Assembly (NCBI GenBank): GCA_009869945.1
Contig: WIXG01000103.1
Location: 1-64,000, forward strand
From: Mesaphorura yosii
Lineage: Eukaryota > Arthropoda > Collembola > Poduromorpha > Tullbergiidae
Direction: 5' to 3'
DNA length: 64,000 nucleotides
The position numbers were made by a program, and so were the translations under genes. Shown here piece after piece: positions 52,601 through 64,000 of the stretch; the stretch's first letter is position 1, and the number at the start of each line of letters is the position of its first letter. The notes below the pieces were generated by a model, which saw only the letters and a program-made list of their open reading frames with translations, was not told the DNA's origin and did no database searches.

Positions 52601-55600
52601 AGAGTTAAGATAAATTAGTATTGGATATTATGGCCATGGCTTTCCAGACTTTCTACACCGTAGCCTGTAAACTTCCTATTTCATGCTTAGGGTTATGCTT
52701 AAAAATTTGGACAGGTTATTATTATTACCACAATAATAATGTGCCCAGGTAAAATACTGGGCTGGATGTCGACTAAGCACATTATTCTTCCGAAATTATG
52801 AAATACAGATTAAATGCACCCATAACGTACAAAGATCATAAGGAGCAGGCCTACGGGTAAAGAAAATTGGCCCGAAAAAAAAGTTCAAGATATTATTAGG
52901 CTTGGGTCCATGTATTGCTATTGTTCTACAAGCGAAACTATTACATAATATATGTAAATACTGTTACTGCTAACTGGTTCTTGGTCTGGTCTCGGCACAC
53001 CGTACACGAAGTAGGTAAAAAGGATATTATGATGTTTCCAAAGATTAACGCAGAGCAACGTGTTTCCACGCAGAGCAAAGGTAAAACGTACTACATTATT
53101 TATATGAGATATATTTCTAACCTAACCTGAGACAGGGCAGGGGCAGGAGCTTCCACTTCTGTGTACCATGTCATAATGGAAAAACGCGAACTTGCACTTT
53201 TTGAACATGAATAAATCATTAGGCGAGTTTTTTCTTCAAATTTCGACTGCTCTTTGTACTCGCGACTCGCACTCAGAGTGCACGCGGTAGCTCGTCTCTT
53301 TAAAATAAAAAATAAGCAGGAGCCTAAGTACTGCTAAGAAAACAGAATAATAATACACTCTTATTGTGCATCACGCGGAGAAACTGGTTACTTGCTCTTG
53401 CTCTGGACTGGGACGACTTCACTTTGCATACGACGCTGGTATTATTATCTTGTCAGTCAGTGGGTAGAAGTAGAAATAGAAATAGTGTGGCAAGCGTGCA
53501 GGAGTCTTTTGTAACTTCTCGCACTTGTTTGGCATGACGCGGAGCCAAGCTTTTACTTTCGCGTAAAAGATGCGAGCTCGGCAGATGATGCGATGCGAGC
53601 GATGGCGATGATTATGTGTGCAGAACTCTGCGTGTGTCTTTTCTTCCAGTTTTTATTCCATTGTTAGTGTGCAACACAAATCACGAATTTGTGTTTTTAC
53701 TACTGGTTACTGACTTGAGTTGTTTAAGCGTCGTATTTCTGCTTACTAGACACTCTGTCTCGTGGACTGACTCTCGCATTTGCGATAAGTTGTTTACCTC
53801 CTCGAATTTTCAGGCTGCAGACGAGATGCTGCTCTCGTATGATGTATATAAAATAAATGAGCAGAACGGTCATCTTGGATTTCATGTGTCATTACTTATT
53901 GCAATGGTTCAGCGTTCAGCGCTCGAAGTCGACTTGTTTGCATTGACAGCCTCCTTTTGAGAAATTGCACTTTTTATTATTGACTGGAAAAATTGAGATT
54001 GAGAACCGAGAGGTAAATTGAGAAGGTGAGCATTGAATTTGCATGCGGAACTTGGAAGTAGCTGATTACTTGACGAAACCACCAGCATAAGGATAACAAG
54101 CAAAGCATCGTGATTTGTGCGACATCCGAGACACAAAAATTCTGAGAAGACAAAGAAGCAACTCTTGAATAAAGAGCGAAAGTTCACTTTTCTTAGTTGA
54201 TTTTATTTCTTTCCAATTTCTGCATTCGAGATGTGCTTTTCCTGTACTCTTGAGCAGAGTTTTCGGATATTGTTTCTCATATTTGTATTAGATACTTGTT
54301 TGGCGGAAATAGACTCGGATGTGTGCTCCACTTTACAATTTCTGTCTTTTCTCTCCCGTTCTTGGTTTCCCATTCATACCAGACACGGCGCGGGCATGGA
54401 TGTTTTTGTTATTGGCATTGTTTGTTCCCCATTTCTTTTAAATTCGACAATTTTCATTTGAATCGAATTTTACTTGGTTTGGTTGTCGTTGCAGGCCGAT
54501 TATTATTTCTTTACGGTTTGCTCGGCATGGCTCAGGCGGCTCATGGCTGGGAGGCTCCCCATAAGACCGAACCGAACGAAAACAGTTCTGGATGAATGAT
54601 CTGCGCTTTCAATTCATGTTTATGATGCGGGGAACATAATTTCCTCTGCCGAGCTCTGCTCTACGATTACCATTGCTCGCAGGACGCATGTTGAGATGTA
54701 AATAGTGTGCAGTTCATGTGCACTCTCAAACGTCAAAAACAGATGACGAAAATTGCAGACGTTTCCCCAAACTGTGCGGTGCTGTGCGTGCGTCGTACGG
54801 TTGTTTGTACTCTCTGCTCTGAGATTTGATAATAATTAAGGTGCCAGATGAATGAATGCCGTTTGTCGGTGCTTTTATGTCGGTGGCCTGCACTGATTGA
54901 TCCGTGTTTACGGGTCGACTTGAATTTAGATGAAGGAGTCTACGAATGAAGAGTAAAGACTCGACGTGCTGGGTACGTCGTTGCAGGGGTTTCTTTGATA
55001 CGGCTCAAAGCAGAAAAGCAGAATATGGAATCTGTTTTCTCATTATTCATCATTAAGAAGGAAAATATTTTTGACTTTATTCGCTCGACTAATTTGCAGG
55101 ATGAATGATGGTGGTCTTTAAAATTTTAGTCAGTCGGGCTTCAAGTGCGGTGTACGGATGACGTATCAAAAGAGAGGATGAATGAGTCTACCAAAGTGAT
55201 TTCAAGAATGGCAGGCAGGAGATTTCGCCTGCCTGCCTGTCCATACTTTCTGAATGTGGATTCACGTCGAGTCGAGTCGTCAGTCGAGACGTTTGGTCAT
55301 GGAACACAAAATATTATGCCTTATTTATTATTTGTTTTCTTTCCCTTTCACTAACTTTTATTTATTTATTTTTTACTTCTTTTATGAAAGTAAACATCTC
55401 AATCTTACTCTTGCGCTGCTGCTTTCTCCATTACTTTGCCTTTGCCGTTTGCCCTTCTTTACTCACCGTTATTACTGCGTGAGTTATATTCAAACTCAAA
55501 CAAAGTCTATGATAGCGTAAAGCGTGCAGTTTATATTCCTTGTCTTACCTTCTGAATCATCAACAGCACAACGCAGGAGCACAGCAGCCTAGAACTTGTA

Positions 55601-58600
55601 CGACGTGAGTTATAATTTCTCCGGACGTTTCATTTATAAAACATAGAAATAGAAATCATTTGGAGATGAAAACGACTGAGAACGATTCTCCGGAAATAAA
55701 ATATTGTTCCGCTCTGTGTTCTGCTCCTGTCTGCTCGTGTACGCGGTCGATTGTTATTGTACAGTCGAACATTAGTTTCCAGTTCTCTGTTAAATTAGGC
55801 AAGTATTTAATTTCCGCTGCGAGTAGACAAAGTGTGGCCATGTATTTGTTTAGTAGAGAGGAAGAACATAGGTGGGCGACGTACGTACATGTTTATGATT
55901 CTGTTCTAGTACATATTTTGCTGCACTGCTAATAGCGTACTGCTGCGACTTCTTTGACCCTTTATTAAACTCCCATCCTTTCTCATTCACATTCTGAGAA
56001 ACCTTTCATTTCACATTGTGATATTAGAGCAGAATTGATATGCTAATATTAGCATAAGTACTCTTCCGACCATTCAAGCATCCATGTTTCTAATAAATAA
56101 GGCTCCCTTATATTAAGTACTGTTATATTCCAAACTTTGCTGCAATCGTAGTTAATTGGCTGAAGCCAGAAGCACGCGAGGAAGCCAAGCATGTGGGTGG
56201 TGAACAGAAATTAATTACTTTACAAGTCAAGCTGGGTGATCGGAAGTTTACACATCTCTAGATGTAGTAGATTTTCTTGAACAAATGTGAATTTTGTGTG
56301 TGGAAATTCTGGAGAAGGTTCCACTTCAGGTGAAAGAAAATGGTAAAATGGCAAAGGTTTCAAAATAATTAAAAGCTGTTTGTCAAGGAACGGACAGATC
56401 GGCAGTAGGACAGGTTGCGTCTCAAGAGGATGAGGAAAAGGTTGAGTGAGCCAGGTAACGAGGAAATAGAAATTGCGTCTCTCCCGTCTTGCTTCTGTGC
56501 GCATCTTTCATTACACGGCCCGACCAACATGACAGCGTCTGATGTTTGATCTTTGTGCACTTTTCGCGCACGTTTGTCATCTGAGTGACTTTTGAGTTGT
56601 TTCAATTAAATATAAAGTTGTCAGAAGGCAAGATGACACGACACATGAGTTGAACTTTGTGCGTCAGAACCACTTTCATTTACAAATTCACAGAATTCTG
56701 GCTCAGAGAAGAGAAACTTCTTAAAGGGTTGCTAAAATATTCAAGGTTCAAAGTTAATGCCGTAAATGGACTCAGGGCAAAGGCTCGTGTCTGGAATGTA
56801 GAACTATTTGACACGCCAAAGAATTGAGAAACTAGTTCAAGGGATTAAACTGTTTCAACATGGAAGGAGGTAGAATTTGAACTGTCCCCTCACCGCACCA
56901 TCGTAAAAGCCGTAAATCCCATTCCTGGAAACGACGTGATGATACGTGCGGATTTGTGTTTACGACGACGACGGAGCAGATAAACAGCTTCCCGATTTGA
57001 CATCTGAAACGCGCGTTGCGAATTCCGAATGCGGGCGACAGAACAGCAGTCAAGTCAAGCACTAAACAGCCGCCAGCGAGGAAAAGCCACGAGAAGGATA
57101 TTGCATTAATTATTTACACTTCCCAAAACTTCGGTTCGCCCATAATGCGATATTGTTGTTCATTGCCCAACTTTCATTAACTCGGCGCTGCGTCGCGTCA
57201 CGCTGTACAGCTGGTCCCATTTGGTTCATAGTTCGTTAGCAAGTTTTTAGTGCACAATATTTTTAAATGAGCCAAAAGGAGAAGAAACTGAAGTCCTTGT
57301 TTATGTGCCGAGTGCCATGCATTAATTATGTACTATTTTTGTAACTTTTAAAACGTGTTCTGTATTTATGTGTTCAACTTTTTGTGCCGTGCCTGCGACT
57401 GTGACTGCTGTTAATAATCATCTATCTTCCCTCTTCCTTCTTTCCATTACCATTACTGCTCTGCATCGTACATGAGTTCTACATACATGCGCTGTAATCT
57501 AATGTTCCACTATCCACGTGTAATCAGATGCAGGAGAGATTGAAAGTTCCCCATATGATGCTGCTGCTCCGACGCTGATGCTTGATGCACCGAGTAAAAA
57601 GTTTTACCAGACCGGAGAGAGGAAGACCAAGATGAGAATACTCCCTTGGGGATCCACGTTTTTCCTTTTGGTTGTTGTAGAATAACTGATTGAGTGCACA
57701 TTCTGAAACAGTACAACAGAGCACACAGCATCAGAAGTGTGGTGCAAGCCACTTGGTCCGATTCAGTTTTTATATCTGGCTGGTCCGATCCAAGCCATTG
57801 ACAAACTCGTTCGCCATCACGCAGATTCATTTGGATCATCAATTTCGTCATTGTTGTTATTGTTGCGCTTGCTGCTGCCCGTTGCCTGCACGGGACAAGC
57901 GAACTAAGTGCCCTATTCATAAAGAGTCATAAAATTTTCCTACTCGGTTAGGAATAATAGTCGCAATTTGTGCTTGAATAAACTTTTCAATCTGATTCCG
58001 TCTCCTGGTGCGCACAAGCGTGAACTGAACGTGGTGAGTGCTGTAAAATGAGATTGAAATGCGCTCGGGCTGGGAGATGCTGCCTGATTATTTTTAATAA
58101 GCTGTGGCAAAGTGCCTGGCGAATTCTTGATTTACATTTTTAGGACATTAGGTGCCATTTTTTTGTTTGTCACTTTCCCATTTAAAATGTCACCCCTCCA
58201 CCACGTCTTGCGTCTCAGGAGAGATTGTCATCATTATTGCTCATTAAGCCATGCGAGCAACGGCAGAGCAACTGATGCGGACATAGACTCAATCTAGTTC
58301 AGAGCGTAGCAGAGAAAAGCAAAGTGTTCAGCAGTTTTAATGTCATGCCCTGAGCACATCGCACTAATACGAAAGCGATGGCCAAATTTTGTAATTCGAG
58401 TCCCACGCAGTTTGGGTAAGTCGTAAGTCCAGATAAGCCAAGTCCAGAATTATACGAGCGAGTATTATTATAACAAAGTAATAATTCTTCTACACGACTG
58501 CTCTTTTCTCCTCTCTCCAACTTGATAGCTTTTGTCTCCCAATCCACGATCATGGGCATGGCTTGGCGCTGCGTTGGCCGGATGATGAAGAGGGCCAGCT

Positions 58601-61600
58601 CCAGAACGGGGAGAAAGCATCCAAACCAAAGTTTTTATCGTAAAAAGTAGCAAATTAGTATTTATAATGGAATTGGATTTTGAATGGTTTTCTCCACTGC
58701 GCTGCGCTGTTATTGTGGTGGGTCCTCTCTGCAATGCCTCTTGTACATTTTCCTGTGGTCATTTTATAATCTCTTGCTGGATCTCCAGCTCCTCCACATT
58801 TCAATACTTTAGAGGATATAATAATTCGTTACGTTGCATCGAGAACAAATCTTCCCAAAATGGTCAGAATATAAATGCTTTATTTGTCTCGCGCCGTGGT
58901 CACCGGGTAGAAACCCTAAAGAGTGGTCGTGTCATGGTCTCGGACGCTTTTCTTCCAATCGAGTCGTCTTGTCTCCGCTGCCCATTGTTTTCAGCTGGGA
59001 AATGTACGCAATGCGTACACCGAAACCCTTCAAGACCAGCCAAGCACCAGGATCAATATCTTATTACGCATTGCATTATACGAAAATGACAAGAATAATG
59101 ATAATGGAAGATTCTGAGTCCGGGGTCCCTGCCAGGACGCTTGTAGCATGACAACGCTACTAATTTAACGAGGGACGGGTAGAGCACGATGCACAGCACG
59201 GCGAAGCGACGAGCAGCATCATGCGGATAATGACGAGATGAATGAGACGAAAAGGGCCAACGCCCACATCTTTCGTAATGCAATCCCGTAATTATTAGAA
59301 AAATGAACGCCTCCATTAGATGGATATTGGACTGAGGCGGCCTTGGGTTCGGATGGAAATGCGATCCAAGTAAACAAATGCGTAATGGCAGGCGAGACGA
59401 GGCGAGAGACGCGACGCGAAGCGTCAGGATACTGTGAACCGAATTCGTTGAACTGAGAGAGAGAAAACGGAAGATATATCGAATTAAACTTTGTATGGAA
59501 ACATCTCTCTCCGCTTTCTCGCACACTTCTCTGACCTTGACATCCATTTTCATTATAAATCGTTTTTCTTATGAAAGCGCGATACGCGGCGTGGAGCGAG
59601 TTTGTACGCGTACGCTTTTTCTGGTAGACTTGGTTCGGTTCGGCTCTACTTACCGAGCTGGCATTTTATGGCGTTTGGCTTGACTTTTATATTCTGTCAA
59701 AATGTACGTCTTTTGTGCGGCTCGGTGCGGTGTGCTGTGGAGGAAAGTTCAGAAATTGCAAATATCATTCTCTCGCTCCGTTGACTCAGTTTTCGTATAC
59801 GAGACCGACGGCATCGAGCGTTCCAAGCTCTATGCTCTTTAGCATCTTCATAAATTGGACTATGCACACGTTCACACTCTGCACATTACATGAAATACAC
59901 GAAATAGCATTTTCAACCTTTTCGGAGGCAGTCTAGCAAAAAAAACGCACAAATTATGTATCCTTTTATAAAATGCGGTTACGAAAAAGCGCAATGCGAA
60001 GGTGAAAGCAATTTGGAATCCGAAGTAGCGTGCTGCGCGTGTCTTTGAAATCCTGGAGTGCTCTTTTTGTAGTTGCAATTTTGTCGTAGCGCAGCCGGAA
60101 TTATTTGAACTATATCCGTTTTATTCTTCCATTCTCAGCACTATTAAGAATTTAATAGCTATTGGCCAAGCATATGGCTCGAAAAGTTTCCTTCGTGAAA
60201 ATGACACCGGTACCACTGCGCTCGTGTGCAGGCGGCTGGTGGTAATGGAGAAGTGTAAAATATTGCCTGCTCTTGACAGAATTTTCTCTCTGCCATTGCC
60301 ACACCGCCGAAAATGTGTGACCCCATTCAAGTGTGAGTTTTTTGAAGTAAATGACCGAAAAGTTAATAGGATGGAATGGAAAGAAATAAAATGCGAACCA
60401 CCGCTCGTTGAGCCGTACAGTCGTTCTTTTCAATCGAAGGCCTTCCTTTGTGAAAAATGTGTGTGTAGGATGCCTGGAATTGAAAACATTAATACAAAGG
60501 AATCAATGTCTCACACGACCCACCGTTCATGGCTGCCTTGCCTTGCGCCTTAGGTGAACTACTCCTAATGAAACTGATGATGATAGAAAGTGTGTCTTTG
60601 TCTTCTTCTAATTTTCTCGATACTAAGGATGTTTCTGAGGTGAAATTGGGTTGCTCTTGTTTGTTGACAATAAGAAATTCGAAGAAAACGTGATGTTGGA
60701 CACTTTTCACGGGTTTACGCACAAGTGTGGTTTCGCTCACGATCGCAATCTGTCCAATGGCGCATGCAAGCAAGCGACGGAATAATTTGTTCCGAGCACA
60801 ACCAAATTGTTAATTAGATGCGTTGAAAACTTGGAAGCAAATTGTGACCAATTTTGTTTTTGGTAGAACATATGCATTGTTGGAGATTAATTATTAAAAT
60901 CAATTGAGAAATTGGAATGGCATATGTAAGCAATTTTCCCTCTACCCTTCCCTGTTCCTTAGTTAAAATTCTAATTTCGATCAATGTTGTACATTCGTGT
61001 AGTACAATTCTCTCATCATTGCCAAACTGCGTCGCAGTCGTCGGTCGTGACAGACTTTGGAACTTTGTCGCCGTCGTAGCATTAACCGTAATTCGTGCGT
61101 ACGCGTTAATTTTGGCTGCCAATCGATATTGTCAATACTGTGGCACGGCGAACGGTGACGCAAAGACAGACTGCGTAACTCCCAACTCAAACACTGAAAT
61201 AGGATATGGATTCCGCGCTTCATTCACGCGCCGGCCGCGACTCACATTTCCAGCAGCGGAAAAATGTGTGCGACACGTACGCATTCGCGTACGCAAGTGA
61301 AGGTCGAGTAGCTTTTTCACGCTCACGTAGCCTTCACTTTTTCATCCGCCTTCATATTTCATATTTCTCTTTTCTCTTCTTGCAGAGCACAGTCACGCTT
61401 CATCATCATCTCGGATCATTGTCAACGCACGTAAAAAATGATGGCAACCTCTTCACATTCTCCGCCGCGTCGTCGGAAAACTCAACCGAGGACCTGATTC
61501 TGTACGCGAGTGCGGCCAATGAGACAAGCAGCATGGACTTCCTCCTTGATGACGACGTACACGGTGATATTATTGATGGTGAGTCGCTGCATGCCATTAA

Positions 61601-63988
61601 CGCGTAATTGATTACCGTACCACGGTTCTGAAGGCTGTGCTCGCATTCTGAATTCTGCTTGCCTTCAATGCTGGAGAAATTGAGTTACTTTGGTTCAGTC
61701 TCGCACTCTGCCGTTGGCCGTTGCCATTTGAGTTTAAGTTTAATTCGACCCTTGAGATTTTTAATGGAAACCGTTCGCGTTGTGTTGCGTTTGTGAAGCA
61801 AGTAAGGCAGTGAAAGCCTGCCTGGGCTTGTATATTTGAGTCGAAGTGTGCGAAGCTAATCAAATAAGAAAGAAGCAACCCCAAATTACTACTCAGAGTT
61901 AACTCGGACTTGGACTAGTGACAAGGCAAGTCTGCTCTCCAGACCAGAACTAGTCAAGCTTTCACGCTTATCGTGTACGTTCATCATGTGTTTAGTTTAG
62001 AGAAATAATAAAAAAAACACGCACCACACCCAAAATCATTTATTTGCGTGGCCTGCACTCTGCTCTACGCTACGCGTAATAATAAAAAAGTACGATGAAG
62101 GATGACGATTCCAGATTTTCTCATCATGCACAATTACGTTTAGCCTTTGACTATATATGGAAATGGAAATTAAAGGTCAGTACGCCTGGCGTGCCCTGGT
62201 CTGCTCCGAACCTGTATTAAGAACGAAATCATGCATCTCGCATACAAAATACAAAGTACCAACTTCACGTCAGGCTATAAAACAACTGGAAGTGGAACCA
62301 CATCACATGTCAGGCCAGGTCATTTATTTTTTGACGTGCGTAAATTGTGTTCGTTGTGTGCAGCGCAGCGTTCACTTTGCCTGCCTTGCTACGGTACAAA
62401 AGTATTCATGAGCGTGATTTTAATACTTTTCATTAATCCTGCTGCACGCTGCCCTTTAATAACAATGTTTTCGTTTCAAGTGTCATTTCATTCCTATACT
62501 GTGCACGTACTGCTGCAGGTTAAAGTAAAAATTCTGTACTCCAAGCAGTTAGCAGTGGTTTTATGAAATGATTTAATCTTTTGTGAAGTAGCAAGAAGTA
62601 AGTATTAAAGTCTCGCTCCGACTGCAATCTCTAATTATGTCCGTGTAGGCTGTCTCTTGGGTTTACGGTTTCCAGGCATGCACCACCGTAACAGAACACT
62701 GGCGGCACTGGAAATTGGGTTTATATTTTGGGACGAGGAGATCGCATGAGTTTTAGCCATTGAAATACTTTTCACATCGGAGGTCGTTTGTAGTTCGTAG
62801 TTCTTATATTCCTCAACTGATTAACTTAGTTTGAGGTTGCACAAGCTCCTTTCCTCTTCCATCGGTGCCGTCGAGTTGCACAGAAGCTGTGCTGCGGAAC
62901 AGCACTTGAATGAAGGATTGCGAACCACGTCTCCTTATTATAAAATCCATGCGCCCAATTAGCGTAGACGCATACGTAGAATATAATGATCAGTGGCGGA
63001 GGCAACTCAGCACATTCAAAAACAGTCTTAATAACTTGTTTATGCAAACGGCTATGGAACAATTGCATTATTTCTATTAAAAGTGAAGCTTCTTACTACT
63101 TACTTACTTCTTAGCATCTTAATTGGAGACGAGAAGATAATAATTTTGCATTGAGATGATGTGCAAGATGCAATTCGGCAATTGCGCGTGACGCTATATG
63201 CGCAAATGGCAGCTGGCACTGGAACGATTGACTTTAGTTTTAACTGGTTCAAGAAATGCTGCAATTAAGTCCAATTTTTCTTGCAATGCTCTAACTTTGC
63301 TTTGTGAAGCGGATTTCGTGACTTGTGACTTGTGAGAGAAGCACAGCACAGCGCGCGCTTTAATCTAATTAATTAATCCCAAACTTGGGGGCAAATGATG
63401 TGAACAATTATCAAAGGACTTTAAATTGTAGCACGCGCGGCAGAACGATCAGAGACGATAAAGTAATGACTTGTGTCAGTCAAGTTGTTCTGTTCTTATT
63501 GTTGTAACGAATTTAATTCTGCGCTCTGCGATATTTGTTGGTACTTTTCATAATGACCCACTGCGACTGCGATTACGCCTCGAGTTCCAGTCCCAGTCCT
63601 ACTATGCTCGGTAGATCGGCTGCACGGATGTGAGTCTTTGAGGATTGTTGTCTTGCCTTTCATCTTTCGAATGTTACTGCTACTCTGTAACCTAATCGCA
63701 TCACAGCAACACAACGATAACAGTAGAAGAAGTACGTAATTTGTAAACTCTCGTATTATGTGTCTAATGCTTTGATGAGGATGATGAGATGATATCAGTT
63801 TAATTCTGCTTGTACAAAATTTTACTTCTTGTATCCTCTTCTCTTTATCTCTTCTCTAGGTGAAAATGAAGGCTCATCCCGTGAAAGCATTGCTAACCTT
63901 CTGGATGAGGGACTTGGCACGTCTCTTGACGGAACAGACGAAATCTCGCCATCAACCACGCACTCGACGTTGGGCAGAAACGATTCTG
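40663..63988 (+). CDS. Large gene, N-terminal part only; unidentified Ser/Thr- and acid-rich protein
   Basis: Three exons join in frame: 40663-40710 (16 codons, MTTAASSIQHGDINHQ, donor GTATGT), 61386-61578 (acceptor TTCTTCTTGCAG, donor GTGAGT) and 63860-63988 (acceptor CTTCTCTAG, donor GTGAGT). Intron 1 is phase 0, and introns 2 and 3 are phase 1. This gives 123 codons plus one base, with the gene continuing past the right edge. Exon 2 encodes a His cluster (LHHHLGS), then Ser/Asn-rich sequence, then DFLLDDDVHGDIIDG (residues 67-81), a hydrophobic-acidic patch like transactivation or docking motifs. Exon 3 encodes ESIANLLDEGLGTSLDGT and a Ser/Thr-rich stretch. No folded domain or signal peptide is seen, so this part looks disordered. 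ATG 40663 has A at -3. Exons 2 and 3 are secure by frame and splice sites; linking exon 1 to exon 2 across 20.7 kb is inference from matching phase. Confidence 0.55.
55210..55237. repeat. Perfect 10-bp inverted repeat with 8-nt loop
   Basis: GGCAGGCAGG at 55210-55219 pairs with CCTGCCTGCC at 55228-55237. This GC-rich hairpin in AT-rich intron DNA is built from a CAGG repeat. Confidence 0.7.
56039..56056. promoter_or_regulatory. Perfect 18-bp palindrome of octamer/homeodomain-like half sites
   Basis: TATGCTAATATTAGCATA equals its own reverse complement. Each half contains ATGCTAAT, one base from the POU octamer ATGCAAAT, and the centre TAATATTA contains two homeodomain cores (TAAT) in inverted orientation. 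It lies in the long first intron. It is a candidate dimer site for a POU or homeodomain factor; function is inferred only. Confidence 0.4.
61579..63859 (+). other. Second intron of the large gene (2,281 bp)
   Basis: GT-AG, phase 1. I see no gene inside. Short open frames on both strands look like chance, and a few A-rich and GC-repeat patches (for example CACAG runs near 63342) are the only structure noted. Confidence 0.6.
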
Positions 63989-64000
63989 GTGAGTACACGA

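Larger units (their letters stand above)
40711..61385 (+). other. Very long first intron (about 20.7 kb)
   Basis: No convincing gene on either strand lies inside, if exon 1 and exon 2 are joined. The longest open frame in the window (166 codons, minus strand 59053-59553) is here, but it overlaps a 140-codon plus-strand frame and has no recognised motif. Notable items are an 18-bp palindrome at 56039-56056, an exon-like segment at 51776-51952, a GGCAGGCAGG hairpin at 55210-55237, and scattered ATT/AAT microsatellite patches. Such introns often carry enhancers; that is inference. Confidence 0.45.

Noticed and set aside
59053-59553. Longest open frame of the window (166 codons, minus strand)
   Set aside because: It overlaps a 140-codon frame on the other strand, has no domain, signal or splice context, and lies in a long intron. 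The local GC-richer sequence makes long chance frames likely.
1-64000. tRNA, 5S rRNA and CRISPR arrays
   Set aside because: No B-box-like GGTTCGANNCC with a matching cloverleaf was found on either strand; the GGTTCGAA at 27808 is the hAT terminus. No regularly spaced repeats were seen.

Overview
The window is animal nuclear DNA, most likely from an arthropod. Its genes are split by GT-AG introns, many of them only about 60-90 bp long. Intergenic DNA is AT-rich, and there are no operons or bacterial signals. The species cannot be fixed from the sequence; a small-bodied pancrustacean such as a springtail would fit the tiny introns, but that is inference.

Left end (1-6.4 kb), three housekeeping genes. 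On the minus strand lie the first five exons of a classical short-chain dehydrogenase/reductase (DHRS11-like), whose catalytic half lies beyond the left edge. On the plus strand is a complete five-exon electron-transfer-flavoprotein beta subunit (ETFB). On the minus strand, convergent with ETFB, is a two-exon homologue of human C14orf119 (DUF4508 family) with an added acidic tail. A GC-rich block of about 430 bp flanked by an 11-bp direct repeat lies between the SDR gene and ETFB.

Middle (6.4-40.5 kb), a gene desert. It holds two well-delimited non-autonomous DNA transposons. One is a 1,076-bp element with CACTATGGG termini that resembles Transib, the superfamily related to RAG. The other is a 537-bp hAT-type MITE with a perfect 8-bp target-site duplication. 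A weak, unrecognised multi-exon candidate lies at 18.4-19.4 kb and a small 24-bp tandem repeat at 19.8 kb. Most of the ORFs in this desert look like chance frames.

Right part (40.5-64 kb), the 5' end of one large plus-strand gene. A TATA box and a 16-codon first coding exon at 40.66 kb are followed by an intron of about 20.7 kb, exon 2 at 61.4 kb, a 2.3-kb intron, and exon 3 at the right edge. The three exons join in frame to give a Ser/Thr- and acid-rich N-terminus of 123 residues. I cannot identify the family. The long first intron contains a perfect 18-bp palindrome made of two octamer-like or homeodomain-like half sites, and an exon-like segment that would act as a poison exon. The long intron beside a desert suggests a heavily regulated gene, but this is inference.

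The genes do not form a functional cluster. ETFB is mitochondrial, the SDR is probably cytosolic, and the C14orf119 homologue has no established role. I found no tRNA, rRNA or CRISPR array, and no intact transposase.
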